NCBI GenBank assembly: GCA_026122225.1
Contig: JANEZZ010002200.1
Location: 310,001-374,000 of the forward strand
DNA from: Heloderma charlesbogerti
Taxonomy: Eukaryota > Chordata > Lepidosauria > Squamata > Helodermatidae
Length of the DNA stretch: 64,000 nucleotides
Direction of reading: 5' to 3'
Both the position numbers and the translations under genes were made by a program. How positions within the stretch are numbered: the first letter of the stretch is position 1; every line of letters starts with the position of its first letter. Shown one piece after another: positions 10,385-21,557 of the stretch. The notes below the pieces were generated by a model. The model searched no databases and had not been told where the DNA came from. It saw nothing but the letters and a program-made list of their open reading frames with translations.

Positions 10385-10998
10385 AACATAATTTACCTTG
10401 ATGTAAGTAAGCAGACGGGATCTCGTTGAACACAAGCTGGACATGGCAGCAGTGTGCTGCAGCTGCAGAAAAGGTGGATGCAATTTTAGGCTGCATTAAT
10501 AGAACGATTGTTTCCAAGTTACAAGAAGTAATCAATTTGATTTTATTCCACACTAGTCAGACCCCATTTGTCCAGTTCTGACCACTGTAAAGCATAATCT
10601 ATCATGAGCTAGAAACATTCAGTCAGATAATGGTGGGCTGTAGTAGTCCAAGAAAGCTTATGACACAATACATTTGATAGTCCTTAAGGTGCCATGAGGC
10701 TAAGTTGAAAGTTCTCAAGCCTGAACAGTTGGCTCAAAGGGGGGAATGGGGAATGCAGACCACCCCCACCCCAATGGGGAAGGGGTAAAATCATTTTAAA
10801 GGTTTGGGGGTAGAACCCAGGGCCAGTAGGGGTTAGGTGACTCAAGGAGACAATAGGATTCTACCTGGCCCTATATATCTTTGGAACCATTGGACCACAA
10901 CAGAGAGAAGGCTTAGAGAGAAGGCTCCTGCACTGAGCAGGGGGTTGGACTCGATGGCTTTGTAGGCCCCTTCCAACCCTACTATTCTATGATTCTAA
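10385..10998 (+). mobile_element. Degenerate CR1 LINE
   Basis: The text around GCTGGACATGGCAGCAGTG, GGCTGCATTAATAGAACG and ACTAGTCAGACCCC matches the CR1 reverse-transcriptase C-terminal region seen better at 21300-21480. It ends with the CR1 tail CTCCTGCACTGAGCAGGGGG and ATTCTATGATTC. A foreign segment of about 80 bp at 10616-10700 (repeat family also at 50728) interrupts it. Confidence 0.75.
10616..10700. repeat. Fragment of unclassified repeat
   Basis: AAGAAAGCTTATGACACAAT and CTTAAGGTGCCATGAGGCTAA match parts of the repeat at 50728-50930 and 52500-52690. Confidence 0.5.
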
Positions 10999-11194
10999 GG
11001 CCTTGTCTAATCCAGCATGCTTTCACTATGGGTCTTTACTTTAAGGCCCCTGGAATCTTACATGAAACTGACTAGACCAAAAGCTCCTTGCCCTCTGGTC
11101 TAGTCAATTTACCATTCAGCAGAAATACCTGGAAATAGAAGGAGTAGCTACAGTGAATCGCCTTGAGTATATATATATAGAAAAGCAGTATTAT

Positions 11195-11726
11195 ATATAT
11201 TTGGGAGGAAAGCTATGGCAAACCTAGACAGCATAGTAAGTAGCAGAGACATCACCTTGCCCACAAAGGTCCGTATAATCAAAGCTATGGTTTTCCCAGT
11301 AGCAACGTATGGCTGTGAGAGCTGGACTATAAGGAAGGCTGAGCGCCAAAGAATTGATGCCTTCGAACTGTGGTGCTGGAGAAGACTCTTACGAGTCCCC
11401 TGGACTGCAAGGAGGTCAAGTCAGTCCATCCTAAAGGAAATCAACCCTGAGTGCTCATTGGAAGGACAGATACTGAAGCTGAAGCTGAAATATTTTGGCC
11501 GCCTAATGAGAAGAGAAAACTTCCTGGAAAAGACCCTGATGCTGGGAAAGATTGAAGGCAAAAGGAGAAGGGGACGGCAGAGGATGAGATGGCTAGGTGG
11601 CATCACCAATGCAATGAATATGAACTTGAGCACATTCCGGGAGAGAGCAGAGGACAGGAAGGCCTGGCATGCTATGGTCCATGGGGTCACGAAGAGTCGG
11701 ACATGACTTAATGACTGAACAACAAC

Positions 11727-11728
<2 letters not shown>
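11195..11728 (+). mobile_element. Bov-B (RTE) LINE, 3' end
   Basis: This is a 5'-truncated Bov-B LINE. The 3' part of its ORF is followed directly by CACGAAGAGTCGGACATGAC and a short tail with repeated GACTGAACAACAAC running into a TA/TG microsatellite. The same tail, inverted, begins the copy at 63136. Bov-B is common in squamates. Confidence 0.93.
11215..11706 (+). pseudogene. Bov-B reverse transcriptase, C-terminal remnant
   Basis: This open frame of about 163 codons encodes the part of the Bov-B ORF2 protein downstream of the reverse-transcriptase catalytic centre. It includes the characteristic YGCESWTIRKAE, LWCWRRLLRVPW and RGRQRMRWLGG segments and ends at VHGVTKSRT. Catalytic motifs, including YADD, lie 5' of the truncation and are missing, so it cannot be active. 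The frame is uninterrupted, which suggests a moderately young insertion. The first methionine is internal to the ancestral protein and is not a real start. The matching region of the inverted copy at 63317-63997 is frameshifted where this one is intact. Confidence 0.92.

Positions 11729-11774
<46 letters not shown>
11727..11774. repeat. (TA)n(TG)n microsatellite
   Basis: About 14 bp of AT repeat followed by about 34 bp of GT repeat, at the 3' tail of the Bov-B element. Confidence 0.95.
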
Positions 11775-11777
<3 letters not shown>

Positions 11778-13217
11778 TAGGAGCCAACCCTGGCATGAGA
11801 CATCCCCATTCTCTCCTCCCCCTGTGCAGCCCCAACATGTTTCAAATCTGCTCCTGGGAGTCCCCTCACTGTTCAGAGCAGGTTTGGAGGGGTATGGGGA
11901 AGTTCAGGAAGGAGGGGAAAATCCATTCCACCAGTGCTGTTTCTTCCCACCAACGAATGACATGTGAATTTCTGTCAGTATAATGCATCAAAGTTGTCCT
12001 TGTGTAGCTTCATCAGAGACTAGGTGGAAAGTCCTCCTCTAGATTCACAGGCTGGGCAAATCTCTAATTCACCCCCCAAGACTCTGCAGCAGATCTCAGA
12101 AATGACACAGACCTTGGTTTTGCCTCCAGCCCATCAACTCGCAAAGGCACATATCAAAGCAAACACTGCTTGTTCATTTGCTTCTACCTGAAATTCAGCA
12201 GGTTTGTTTGTTTGTTTATTCACCTTTCGCCTAAAAATACCCAAGGTGCTATACAATAAAAGGTTTTAAAACACACAAACTAAATACAATTATAAAACAT
12301 AATTTAAGTGGAGTCAGACTATGCAGCATCACAGGAACACCAAACACAACACAATCAATATTATTGAGCAGGAATTAGCCACTGCTTGACAAAATACTGT
12401 ATCAGCAATACAGAGCATTTCCGGAGAAAAACAACATGGTTGGAAACACAGAGAAAGCTATGTTGACTCTTATGAAAAGATGGACCTGTAATGGAGTCAG
12501 CAAAGGAACGGTGGTGTTTCTCTTCCCCCGCCCCCTCCATTGTTATTAACACTGAAAACAAATTTCACACATCCACAAAAAATAACAAAATCCAATTTAA
12601 GTTTCCTTTAAAAAAAAAAGAAAAACAGAACTAGCAAATATGAGCAAAGTTAATTGAAGCACATTCAAATTACAATAAACACATACAGGCCCAATTATCT
12701 TCTTTTGACTAGCATGTGGCTTAGAGATGGTGGTGTGCTTTTTTTAAGTCCTTTGTTTATTGCACTATTAAAAATTATGGAGATGCTGATGCACCAGCCA
12801 TAAGGAAGATAGCCACTGTAAGGAATTACATACTTTCTCCATTTATATTTAAATAACCATCCCTGCCAAATTATACACAAATAGTGCAATAATTCTCCAG
12901 TGAAATGGCTATTTAGAAAATAAATAAATAAATAATTCCAAGTCACACCATTCTTTTTTTTTATTATTAAATTGCCCATTTTCTCTACCGTATATGTTCT
13001 TCCACCAGGCTCTTCAGTATTAGCCCAACACAATTGGCTCACAATGCTAATGAGGGAAGGTGGAGAAAACATTTTAATATAGTACCTTTGTTTATGAGCG
13101 ATGCAGAAAAGCAAGAGGCGGCGGTGATGAAAGCTGTTGCAATTTGTCTTTTATATTCTCGATTGGCAAGCGGTTTTGCCAGATCTGGCCAAGGGGACAG
13201 CTGTGTGGAAACTGAGG
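11775..13217. other. Mostly unassigned; LINE tail
   Basis: Bases 12200-12330 (TTTGTTTATTCACC, AAAAATACCCAAGGTGCTAT) resemble an inverted L2/CR1-type LINE 3' end. The rest is AT-rich sequence with no recognisable gene. Confidence 0.4.
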
Positions 13218-13352
13218 CACTGGAGGCCGGGGGCTCCGATGTCGGTGGGGTGGTGAATCTGCTCCGTGTTTCAGTCAGAACCAGTCCTGACTGGTTCTGA
13301 CTGAAACCTGGATTCACCACCCCACTGACATCGGAGCCCCCGGCCTCCAGTG
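13218..13352. mobile_element. Foldback hAT-like MITE (135 bp)
   Basis: Arms CACTGGAGGCCGGGGGCTCC (left) and GGAGCCCCCGGCCTCCAGTG (right) are perfect reverse complements, and pairing continues to about 13260 and 13309. A second perfect palindrome (13269-13306, TTTCAGTCAGAACCAGTC and its complement) fills the middle. The flanking octamers aactgagg (13210-13217) and aaatgagg (13353-13360) differ at one base, consistent with an 8-bp hAT-type duplication. Confidence 0.8.
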
Positions 13353-13360
13353 AAATGAGG

Positions 13361-13992
13361 GGAGAAGATGAGCACTGGGCTGGATTAGGCTCGGATGGAG
13401 GTGGTTGCTGACTCCCATTGTGTACAGAACTCCTGCTCCGCAAAGTATTTTGCAGTCCTTATTGTGCCTCTCCTACCAACAATTCTTCAAGGTAGCTTGC
13501 TATAATTACCATTTTACTCTTGGAGAAGAGAAGCTGAGACCCGGGCAGTTCACATGCTACAGTTACAATGCATATCGGAGTCCTCCTCTGCTTGGCTTAA
13601 AATTCTGTGGAAAGTTGCAGTGGAGAGCGAAAGGGAGCTTTATGGAGTCTGGCTAAATAATGGAGTGCCTTGCCTCGAGCTCTGTTGTCTTTGTAGTCAC
13701 CGCACAAAGGGCCCCATCCTTAGCCAGATCCAGCAGTTATAGCACTGAGATTCTTGGAAAATTGCTGAGCCCTACATACTCTGGGAGTTGCTACTTTGTC
13801 CTATTAGGGAAGAGCAATCACCTTCCGAGCGAGGTGGTGTGGAAGGTGGCTTTACTTTCAGTTTTGGTTGGAGAAGGGGGCACGATAAGGGGTGGAGATA
13901 ACTAGTCTGGGGGAGGGGCTTCCTTTATATTTCAAATGGTTAGCAAAAATGCCCACAGGAGCCATCTTTATCTCCAACACTGGCATTTAGTG
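13361..13992. other. Unassigned sequence
   Basis: No gene or repeat family was recognised. Confidence 0.4.
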
Positions 13993-14195
13993 CAGATCTG
14001 TACAAACTGTGACTTACTGAGCCAAAGTTGAACAACTTTGCATGCAGAGGGTCAAAGGTTCAATTCCCCACATCTTCTGTTAGAAGGGTCTCAGGTCAGA
14101 TACCGAGGAAAGACCCTGCCAATCAGAGTAGAGAATACTGGCCTAGATGGACCAATAGTCTGATTTGGTATAAAGCAGCTCTGTTCATCCTAACC
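13993..14195 (+). mobile_element. tRNA-derived SINE, degenerate
   Basis: Same family as 2705-2912: GCATGCAGAGGGTC, box-B-like GGTTCAATTCCCC, ACTGGCCTAGATGGACCAAT and AAGCAGCTCTGTTC in order. Confidence 0.8.
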
Positions 14196-14964
14196 CTGTA
14201 TTGTGGCTTTGGGGGTTCATGTTTTGCATGTTTTATTTTATTTTTATTTAACATTATTTCTGCCTTTAAAGGTGGAACCCTCTCAAGGTGGTGTATAAGA
14301 TAAAACTCAGCGATGGGGGCGGAAAATGTTCCAAAATGGAAAATTTTCTGGAAAGATGTCCAGTGTTTAATTGTTTCATGGAAAAATATCTGTTTTGTAA
14401 ATTCGTTGGTAACAATGAATGTATGAAAATTGCAAATACAATATCAGGCTAACTTAGCAGTTTCAGATTGGTAAGTAATGTTTTTCAGGTGATTATCCTT
14501 AGCAGGTATGTCAGAGAAGACATATATATCACTGAATTACCTGTCTGTCTCAAAGTAAAATGGAACTTACATATAGCGACTGAGAAACTGAAGGTGTTCC
14601 AACAACTGTAGTGGAAGAGAGCTGAAGCCTGAACTCCATTGAAATAGATGAGTTGGCAGCATATCATGCACAGTTCTTTGGGCTGCTAAAATTAATTAGT
14701 CTGTCAACAGTTTTCAGTACCTTTGGTTTTTTCCTTAAATTTAACAATGTAAGGGAAATACATGCTATTTTCTTTAAATTTTTACAAGTATTCTAATAAA
14801 AAAATGTCTGCTGAATATAACATTACAGTCATATTAAGTGTGCTTTAATTTCTCCCCTCAAATATTTCAGGTCAAATACTTGTCATGTAATGGGACAAAA
14901 AATTAACACAGGGTACTTTTTAAATTTTATTTTTAGCATTGTTTACTAAATGCAAGAAAAATAA
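14196..14964. other. Unassigned; possible LINE tail
   Basis: Bases 14235-14305 (TTTTATTTAACATT, CTCTCAAGGTGGTGTATAAG) look like an inverted L2-like 3' end. Nothing else was recognised. Confidence 0.4.
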
Positions 14965-15083
14965 GGGTGCAATCCTATGCGTGTTTAGATAGAAAAATGT
15001 CCTACAATTCCCAGCATAGCTGACTGGGGAGTGCTGTGAATTGTAGGACTTTCTTCTGTCTAAACACACATAGGATTGTGCCC
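14965..15083. mobile_element. Harbinger-like palindromic MITE
   Basis: The inverted ends GGGTGCAATCCTATG and CATAGGATTGTGCCC enclose CCTACAATTCCCAGC..GAATTGTAGG arms. TAA at 14962-14964 and 15084-15086 is the expected 3-bp duplication. About 119 bp, non-coding. Confidence 0.88.
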
Positions 15084-15112
15084 TAAACATACTAAATTAG
15101 ATCTCTCTAGGG

Positions 15113-15248
15113 CAGCGGTGGGCAACTTGTGGTCATCCAAACATTTTGGCCTACAGCTCCCATAATCTCTAGCCAACATAGCCAATGGTGAGGGATGATG
15201 GGAGTTGTAGGCCCAAACTTCTCGAGGGTCACATGTTGCCCACACCTG
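15113..15248. mobile_element. hAT-like MITE
   Basis: The ends CAGCGGTGGGCAAC and TTGCCCACACCTG are inverted. The octamer ctctaggg at 15105-15112 and 15249-15256 is exact. The interior CCTACAGCTCCCAT..ATGGGAGTTGTAGGCC is palindromic. Confidence 0.9.
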
Positions 15249-15256
15249 CTCTAGGG

Positions 15257-17151
15257 CAACAAAACATTATCTGACACCAACTGAAAAGTTTCCTATGCAA
15301 GTGACCTTATGCAAAGAAACCTAATTTGCACTGGAAAGTTTTCCAGAAAACTGAAATCACTGATAAAAACAGTTCAGAAGATATATAATTTTTAAGCATC
15401 AATAAATATATAGTCAATAGAAGTTCCATAAAAAGTAATTAACAATACAATTTAAGATTACCAGATATTACCAATAAAAACCAGCGGCCCATGACACAAT
15501 GGGATGGTGAACAAAACAAGATGTCAAGGTTCCCCTTATGATCTGGACCCCCTGAGCAACCCCTTAAGGATCTCTTGCATCCTTAAGAATCCCACCTTCC
15601 TTCTTTTAAACTTCTTCCCAGTAAGGTGGGATTTAGGCTGTAGACATGGGGTGACTGAAACTTTAGACTCAGGGTGTAACCACAACAGTTTACTGGTAAA
15701 TTAAAGCAAGCAAATCACAACTAAAGGTATTTACACAATAGAGCTGAGTGATATATAAGGCCTTACAAGAAATTAAAATTTGCAAAATGCAAGCTCTTTT
15801 ACCTTAGCTGTCCTTAGACTTTTCTAGGCTGCTTCATCCTGCTCACTCTTCAGACTCTGCTCTCACTTCAGGCTCTGGCTGTCTCTCTCCTTCTCTCTCA
15901 ATCTCTTTCTATACCCTCCTCCCTCAAAACCAAAAATACTGCTTCAAACCTGAAAAAATGAAACTTAAGTGGAGAAATGAAACTGACGCTTAACCAGAGA
16001 AATGAAACGACTCCTCTCAGGGTTATTCCCTCCCAACAGAAAATTCCAAGCCTCTAAGCCCAATCTTTCCCCCCCTTTGCCTCTGTAGGCCTCAAACCTT
16101 CACATAACAGTTTTCCAGAAGACATACAAAAAAGATTCTGACAAACTCCCAATGGAGGTAGGCAGCAAAGGGGGGGGCAGTGTATCAAGTCCTGGGTGGA
16201 CTGCCTGGTGGACCACCACACGTGGCTGGAAGGACCATATATAATTTGGTGGGTCATTCAGTGCCTGCCAGGCTGCAACAGCGGACAGTTGGTTACACTG
16301 CAGAACCACTTGCAGCTACTCACAAGGAAGCCGGGAACACCAGCAGAGTTGATGTGAAACAGATTGTGAGCAGGGAGGATTGGATTGTGGGACCAGGTGA
16401 GAGCCATGCTTGGAGCAGCAATGGCAGAAGGATGAAATTCAGGGATGCACTAGACACACCACATAGTCTCTGGGGAAAGAAGGGACCCTCGCTCGCCTTG
16501 GCTGGTGGTTTACTCCTCCTTTAACGGCTGGCTCCTTGAAGTCCATGTAGTTTTCTATCAGCAAAGGTGGACTCGGGGTGCTAATGGCCCTGAACACTTA
16601 GGCTAACAGATTAAGCTTTAGGAAAACATTAAGAAAAATGAGCCCAGATAGGGTGGGTGGGGGTGGAGGCTTTGCTTAGCTGCTGTTTTGTTTTCGGAGG
16701 TCAGATTCTTCTGGAGATAGCAGTTTAGTGGTGTCACATTGACAACAAAGGAGAGATGATGCAAAAGTTGCTCAGTTTGAGGTGAAAACATATTGCTGGT
16801 TAAAAAACAAGGGGATAACATTTTCACACCCAGCCTTGAGCAACCATGTCAGAGGGGATTAACTCCAGAGTCCCTATTATTTACCCCCTTTCCACCCCAT
16901 CCCTCGTGATTTTGAGTCACTGATTTGCAAGTTGAGCATATATTGACCCCCAAAGAAGAAGAAGTCAATACTGATTATTAGTCTGGGGGTCTTTATAGTA
17001 AATATTTTTAAAGAGGGAAGGTAGGTTTTTAAAGGCCATAGGATGTATATCTATGATTTAAATTAGGGACAATTTAAGCTGGTGGTAAGTGAAGGCCTGT
17101 GTTGGCAGCTGCTATTTAGGGCACAGTACACTTTAGACGTAAACTGGTTTA
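15257..17151. other. Unassigned sequence
   Basis: It contains a pyrimidine-rich stretch near 15860-15910. No exon, SINE or DNA transposon was recognised. Confidence 0.4.
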
Positions 17152-17274
17152 GGGCACAATCCTATGCATGTTTAGACAGAGAAAAGTGTACAACTCCCAG
17201 CATGCCATAGCTGGCTGGGGCATGCTGGGAATTGTAGACTTTTTTTCTCTCCAAACATGCATAGGATTGCACCC
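17152..17274. mobile_element. Harbinger-like palindromic MITE
   Basis: The ends GGGCACAATCCTATGC and GCATAGGATTGCACCC are near-perfect inverted repeats. TTA at 17149-17151 and 17275-17277 is the target duplication. Sister of the copies at 3875, 14965 and 53307. Confidence 0.9.
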
Positions 17275-17424
17275 TTAATGGCTGTTCTGACTTTCCAAAG
17301 AGTTCTGGGAACTGTAGTTCTGTCTGTCTGTCTGCGTGTGTGCGTGCATGCGTGTACGTCTGTTTGTGGAATGGGGGGGAGAATTCTCAGTACCCTCATT
17401 AAACTAGAATTATTATCATTACAG

Positions 17425-17515
17425 CCCCCTGTAGAAGGTCTTAAAATAAAAAAGAGGCCGAAACGCGTTGGGCTTTTCACAATAAAATCTTTGTTACAGC
17501 ATCCTGAGGCGCTTC
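17425..17515 (+). other. Hammerhead-like motif, possible retroelement tail
   Basis: CTGTAGA (17430-17436) is followed by pairable GGTC and GGCC segments and then GAAAC (17460-17464). That resembles a hammerhead core (CUGANGA, stem II, GAAA) with one core substitution. AATAAA lies just downstream at 17481-17486. Such cores occur in Penelope-like retroelements, but no protein-coding part is visible here, so this is tentative. Confidence 0.3.
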
Positions 17516-17695
17516 TCTCCTTTTTGAATCCAATATTGCTCTTCTCTAGTTTGGAGGGTTTCAGTGCACCCATTTGGGAAATGATGACAGCAGCATCACC
17601 CTCAATGGTTTTTAACAAAACTACAGCTATCCCTATTAAGTTAACTAGGGTCACTTCCTGTTTTCTGATCACTGGTGAATCACTATCCCTTAATG

Positions 17696-17776
17696 ATTCC
17701 TGCACTGAGCAGGGGGTTGGACTCGATGGCCTTGCAGGCCCCTTCCAACCCTACTATTCTATGATTCTATGATTTG
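17696..17776 (+). mobile_element. CR1 LINE 3' end
   Basis: It has ATTCCTGCACTGAGCAGGGG, GGACTCGATGGCC and the ATTCTATG terminal repeat. This is a very short 5'-truncated tail. Confidence 0.9.
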
Positions 17777-18249
17777 TCCCCATTTTTGCTTTTGGGGAAT
17801 GCCTTGTAATGCTATTTATCTCTAGAATTTAAACCTCCTAGTGGAGCAGAATCTTGTCACTGGAGTGCCTCTTGTTTTGAACGCACCTGCATGTAAATGC
17901 ATGTGTTAATAGTAAGCTGCCATGCGACACATAGCCTGCTTACCCTTTCATATGCTGCTGAGGTTCCATTTTGAACTGTTGATTTATGTTTTGTGTGTTT
18001 GTTTGTTTATTTATTTATTGCAGTTTGTCATTCCTCCTGGCCAGATGGCAACCTTATTGCCCACTCAACTGTCAAGTCTATCTATACAGCCTTGAGGGCT
18101 AGAAACCTGTGTATATTTTTAAAATGAAAGTGGAGGTTCTCAGACTGCTGAATTCTCAGTCCAATACCGAGCTCTGTACCTATGGAGCACAACTGCAGAG
18201 CACATGGACTTCACTGGTGTTAGGGCATTCTCAAGTGATACCACCCTGT
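17777..18249. other. Unassigned sequence
   Basis: It includes a simple TTTG/TTTA stretch near 17996-18020. No gene was recognised. Confidence 0.4.
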
Positions 18250-18545
18250 GCTCCTGATCAGGCACTGCCACACACAAACAGTGTCGTGCGAAGTGGTTGT
18301 GAATCAGTTCAAATCCCCAGTTCAAATCTCACCCCTGCCATGAACTTCCTGCCATGGCGGCTTTATGCATGCCACTGTCTCTCAGCCCCAGTCCTCCCCA
18401 CCACCCCAATCTGCCATATGACATTAATAATTAATATAGTGAATTAATCTATGAAATTAATACAGACCAGCCTCACTGAATTGTTAAGATTATGAGATAA
18501 TGTATGTGAAACACTCTGAGCATTCAGAGAGAGCTATACTGGACA
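18250..18545 (+). mobile_element. Degenerate tRNA-derived SINE
   Basis: AGTTCAAATCTC (B-box-like), CCTGCCATGAACTTCCTG and CTCTCAGCCCCAGTC follow the layout of the SINE family at 55782 and 60264, in the plus direction. The A box is eroded. Confidence 0.5.
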
Positions 18546-18619
18546 GCCATCTGTCAGGGATGCTTTAAAACTGGATTCCTGCACACTGAGCACGCCCCTT
18601 CCAACTCGATGATTCTAAA
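18546..18619 (+). mobile_element. CR1 LINE 3' end, degenerate
   Basis: ATCTGTCAGGGATGCTTTAA, ATTCCTGCACACTGAGCA and GATGATTCTAAAT are diverged CR1 tail sequence. Confidence 0.65.
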
Positions 18620-18949
18620 TGCTAATTTTTGAAAAGCGAGCTGACCATTTTGGCTCAGCCATGTGGACTGCACCAGAGTTGTTGTGCACCAGGACTATGG
18701 ACCACTGGGAAACTAATACGTCCAGGAGCGATCACACAGGTGCAGTCCACGCCTGGAGTACAAGGATCAGAAGTGCTAAAAATACACAACGGATGTTTTA
18801 ACTTATCGCTGTCCCAATGCAGCACTCGTTATTTCACTCTCCAAGAAATGGCCGGGCTATAGATAAAGTGCCTGTTGGTTAAAACCAAAGGAATGACATT
18901 ATCTTCCATACCTCCCAATACCTATTAATGCAATCAGATTTACATACTC

Positions 18950-19292
18950 GCGGTGGCTTAGTGGTTAAGACGCTGAACTGCAGACCGGAAGGTCGGCAGG
19001 TCAGCAGTTCGAGACCCGAGTGCCGCGTGACGGAGTGAGCTCCCGTCTTCAGTCCCAGCTCCTGCCAACCTAGCAGTTCGAAAGCAAGAAATTGCAAGTA
19101 GATAAATAGGTACCGCTTCGGTGGGAAAGGTAACAGCGCTCCGTGCACCTCGGTGTTCAGTCATGCCGGCCACATGACCACGGAAGCGTCTTCGGACAGC
19201 GCTGGCTCTTCGGCTTAGAAACGGGGATGAGCACCGCACCCTAGAGTCGGACACGACTGGCTGGGGACACCTTTACCTTTTACCTTTTACCA
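18950..19292 (+). mobile_element. Sauria-type SINE (Bov-B-mobilised)
   Basis: A tRNA-like head (GCGGTGGCTTAGTGGTTAAG, box B around AGTTCGAGACC) is followed by the typical body: CCAACCTAGCAGTTCGAAAG, CATGCCGGCCACATGACCAC, AGCGCTGGCTCTTCGGC. The end is TAGAGTCGGACACGACTGGC with CTTTTACC repeats. The 3' end shares the Bov-B tail, which fits mobilisation by Bov-B, present in this window. The nearly intact head suggests a relatively recent copy. This is the best lineage marker for a squamate. Confidence 0.92.
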
Positions 19293-20204
19293 GCCAGTAC
19301 TGCAGTAATTTCTTTTCCTCCTTGTCCCCCCACCCCCTTCTATCACACTTTTTTTGCTGGTTCGTATACCTTCTCTTGAGACACCACTTGCTATTGGGGG
19401 TTTACCGTTGGCTGCCAAAAATGCTAAGATGCTGAGAGAAGTTTACTTCCCTCCATCTCCAGATCACATTTGCCTTTGAACGCTTCCAGACTTGACTTTG
19501 ATTAACCCTGCTAATAATAAAAGAGATTTCTTTCTCCCTTCCATCCATTCTTTATTAATGTCACCCATTAGAGTTGAAAAGACGTGCACTTAATACTCAC
19601 TTTTCATCTCAATCAAGAAAGCAACACTAAGCAAATAATAAAAAGAAGTATTGAACTATAGCATATAGGATTGTTAAGATGGTAATCAGGGACACTGGTA
19701 ATTGAAGCTTTTGGGGGAGAACCTTTCTTCTGAATCCTTCCGCCTGTTTAATAGGATAAAATTAGCTGGAGTGGTTCAGCGTTTGAAGAGGTTATGATAT
19801 AATTGGTTATGATATAATTGGTTAAGGTTATGAGGTTATGATATAATAAGGTATGATAAGGTTAAGGTATAAGAGACCTTAAGGTATAAGGTATAATAAG
19901 GTTATGATATAATAAGGTATATAATAAGGTTATGATATAATAAGGTTATTATATAATTGGTGGTGCCTCCTGGGTTTGCTGCTGGACAAGGCGATCAGGT
20001 GGAGGCATGGGAGGGCATGGGAACCTCTGAAGTACAAGGGCTCAGCTTCCGCCATACTAATTAGCCTAAATTAGCCATGCTGGTTTTATGCTCGCTTTTG
20101 AATTTCCCCGATAATGCTTTTATCAGGACCGTACAGAGAGAAATATGAAACGGGCACAAAGTTCACCTGGTAAAGGCAAGGAAGATGGGGGTCACTCATT
20201 TTTA
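19293..20204. other. Unassigned except a minisatellite
   Basis: The only clear structure is the minisatellite at 19786-19962. No gene was recognised. Confidence 0.45.
19786..19962. repeat. Variant AT-rich minisatellite
   Basis: Irregular tandem units are built from GGTTATGATATAATAAGG, with shorter variants such as GGTATAATAAGG and GGTTAAGG. Confidence 0.85.
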
Positions 20205-20262
20205 AGCTCCAGAGGCCCCTTCCAACCCTACCATTCTATGATTCTATGATTCTATGTACACA
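20205..20262 (+). mobile_element. CR1 LINE 3' tail
   Basis: AGGCCCCTTCCAACCCTACC followed by ATTCTATG repeats. Confidence 0.85.
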
Positions 20263-20414
20263 AACACATACACACAAACTTCCAGTCAAACAGCATTAAG
20301 AAATAATGAATGGATATGAAGGACACTGCTCGAGGCTTCACTTAAATACCTTGTGCTTCCTTTGGTGGAATGTAGTTTACCCTGTCTGTCTGTCAGACAA
20401 TATGATATTGTCTA

Positions 20415-21557
20415 TCATATATCTCCAGGGCCAGATGAACTGCATCCTAGAGTAATCAAGAAACTGGCAGAAGAACTCTCAGAACCGTGGTCTATTATCC
20501 TTGAGAAATCATGGAGGACGGGTGAAGTGCCAGATGACTGGAGGAGGGCTAATGTTGCCCCTATCTGCAAAAAGGGCAAAAAGGAGGGACCTGGGAACAC
20601 ACACCACTCAGTCTGAAATCAATCCCTGGGAAAATTCTGGAGCAGATGATAAAGCGATCCATCTTTAAGCCCCTTGACAACAATGCAGTGATTACTCGAA
20701 GCCAACATGGATTTGTCAAGAACAAATCCGGCCAGACGAATCTGATCTCATTTTTGGATCAGGCAACCTCCCTTGTGGACTGTGGGAATGCTGTGGACAT
20801 CATATACCTCGACTTCAGCAAAGCTTTCGACAAAGTCCCCCATAATATCCTGATTAGCGAACTAGCTCAAAGTGGGCTAGGTGAAACAACTATCAGGTGA
20901 AACCACAGTTGGCTATAGAACTGGACTCAAAGAGTGATTATCAATGGGATCTTCTCAAACTGGGGAGAGGTAATGAGTAGCGTACCGCAGGGCTCAGTCC
21001 TGGGCCCAGTGCTCTGCACCATTTTTATTAATGACTTGGAGGAGGAGGTGCAGGGAATGCTGATCAAATTTGCAGATGACACCAAATTGGACAGGATAGC
21101 TAATACCTTGGAAGACAGAAACAAAATTCAAAGTGATCTTGATAGGCTGGAGCGCTGGGCAGAAAACAACAGAATGCAATTTAATAGGGATAAATGCCAA
21201 GTTCTGCACCTAGGAAAAAGAAATCAAATGCACAGTTACAAGATGGGGGATACATGGCTCAACAACACTACAAGCGAGAAGGATCTTGGAATTGTTGTCA
21301 GTCACAAGCTGAACATGAGCCAACAATGTGATGTAGCTGCAAAAAAGGCAAGTGCTCTTTTGGGCTGCATTATTAGAAGCATAGCTTCTAAATCCCAGGA
21401 AGTACTAGTTCCCCTCTACTCAGCACTGGTTAGGCCTCATCTGGAGTACTGTGTCCACTTCTGGGCACCGCACTTGAAGAAGGATGCAGACAAGCTGGAG
21501 AAGGTTCAGAAGAGGGCAATGAAGATGATCAGGGGACTGGAAGCAAAGCCCTATTGA
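20415..21557 (+). pseudogene. CR1 ORF2 reverse transcriptase remnant
   Basis: Three overlapping frame segments together cover the CR1 reverse-transcriptase domain. The first (to about 20616) has PGPDELHPRVIK and DDWRRANVAPICKKG. The second (20646-20900) has the SQHGFVKNKS and YLDFSKAFDKVPH motifs, the latter carrying a catalytic aspartate. The third (20934-21557) has SVPQGSVLGPVL, the FADD form of the catalytic box at 21069-21080, the DKCQVLHLGK segment and the conserved [16 protein letters not shown]. Stops and shifts separate the segments, including near 20615 and 20899, and the endonuclease domain is missing. It would have copied CR1 RNA at the target site. It is now non-functional. Confidence 0.93.

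Noticed and set aside
18950..19292. tRNA gene at the head of the Sauria-type SINE
   Set aside because: The A and B boxes are present, but the body and the Bov-B-like tail show it is a SINE, not a functional tRNA.
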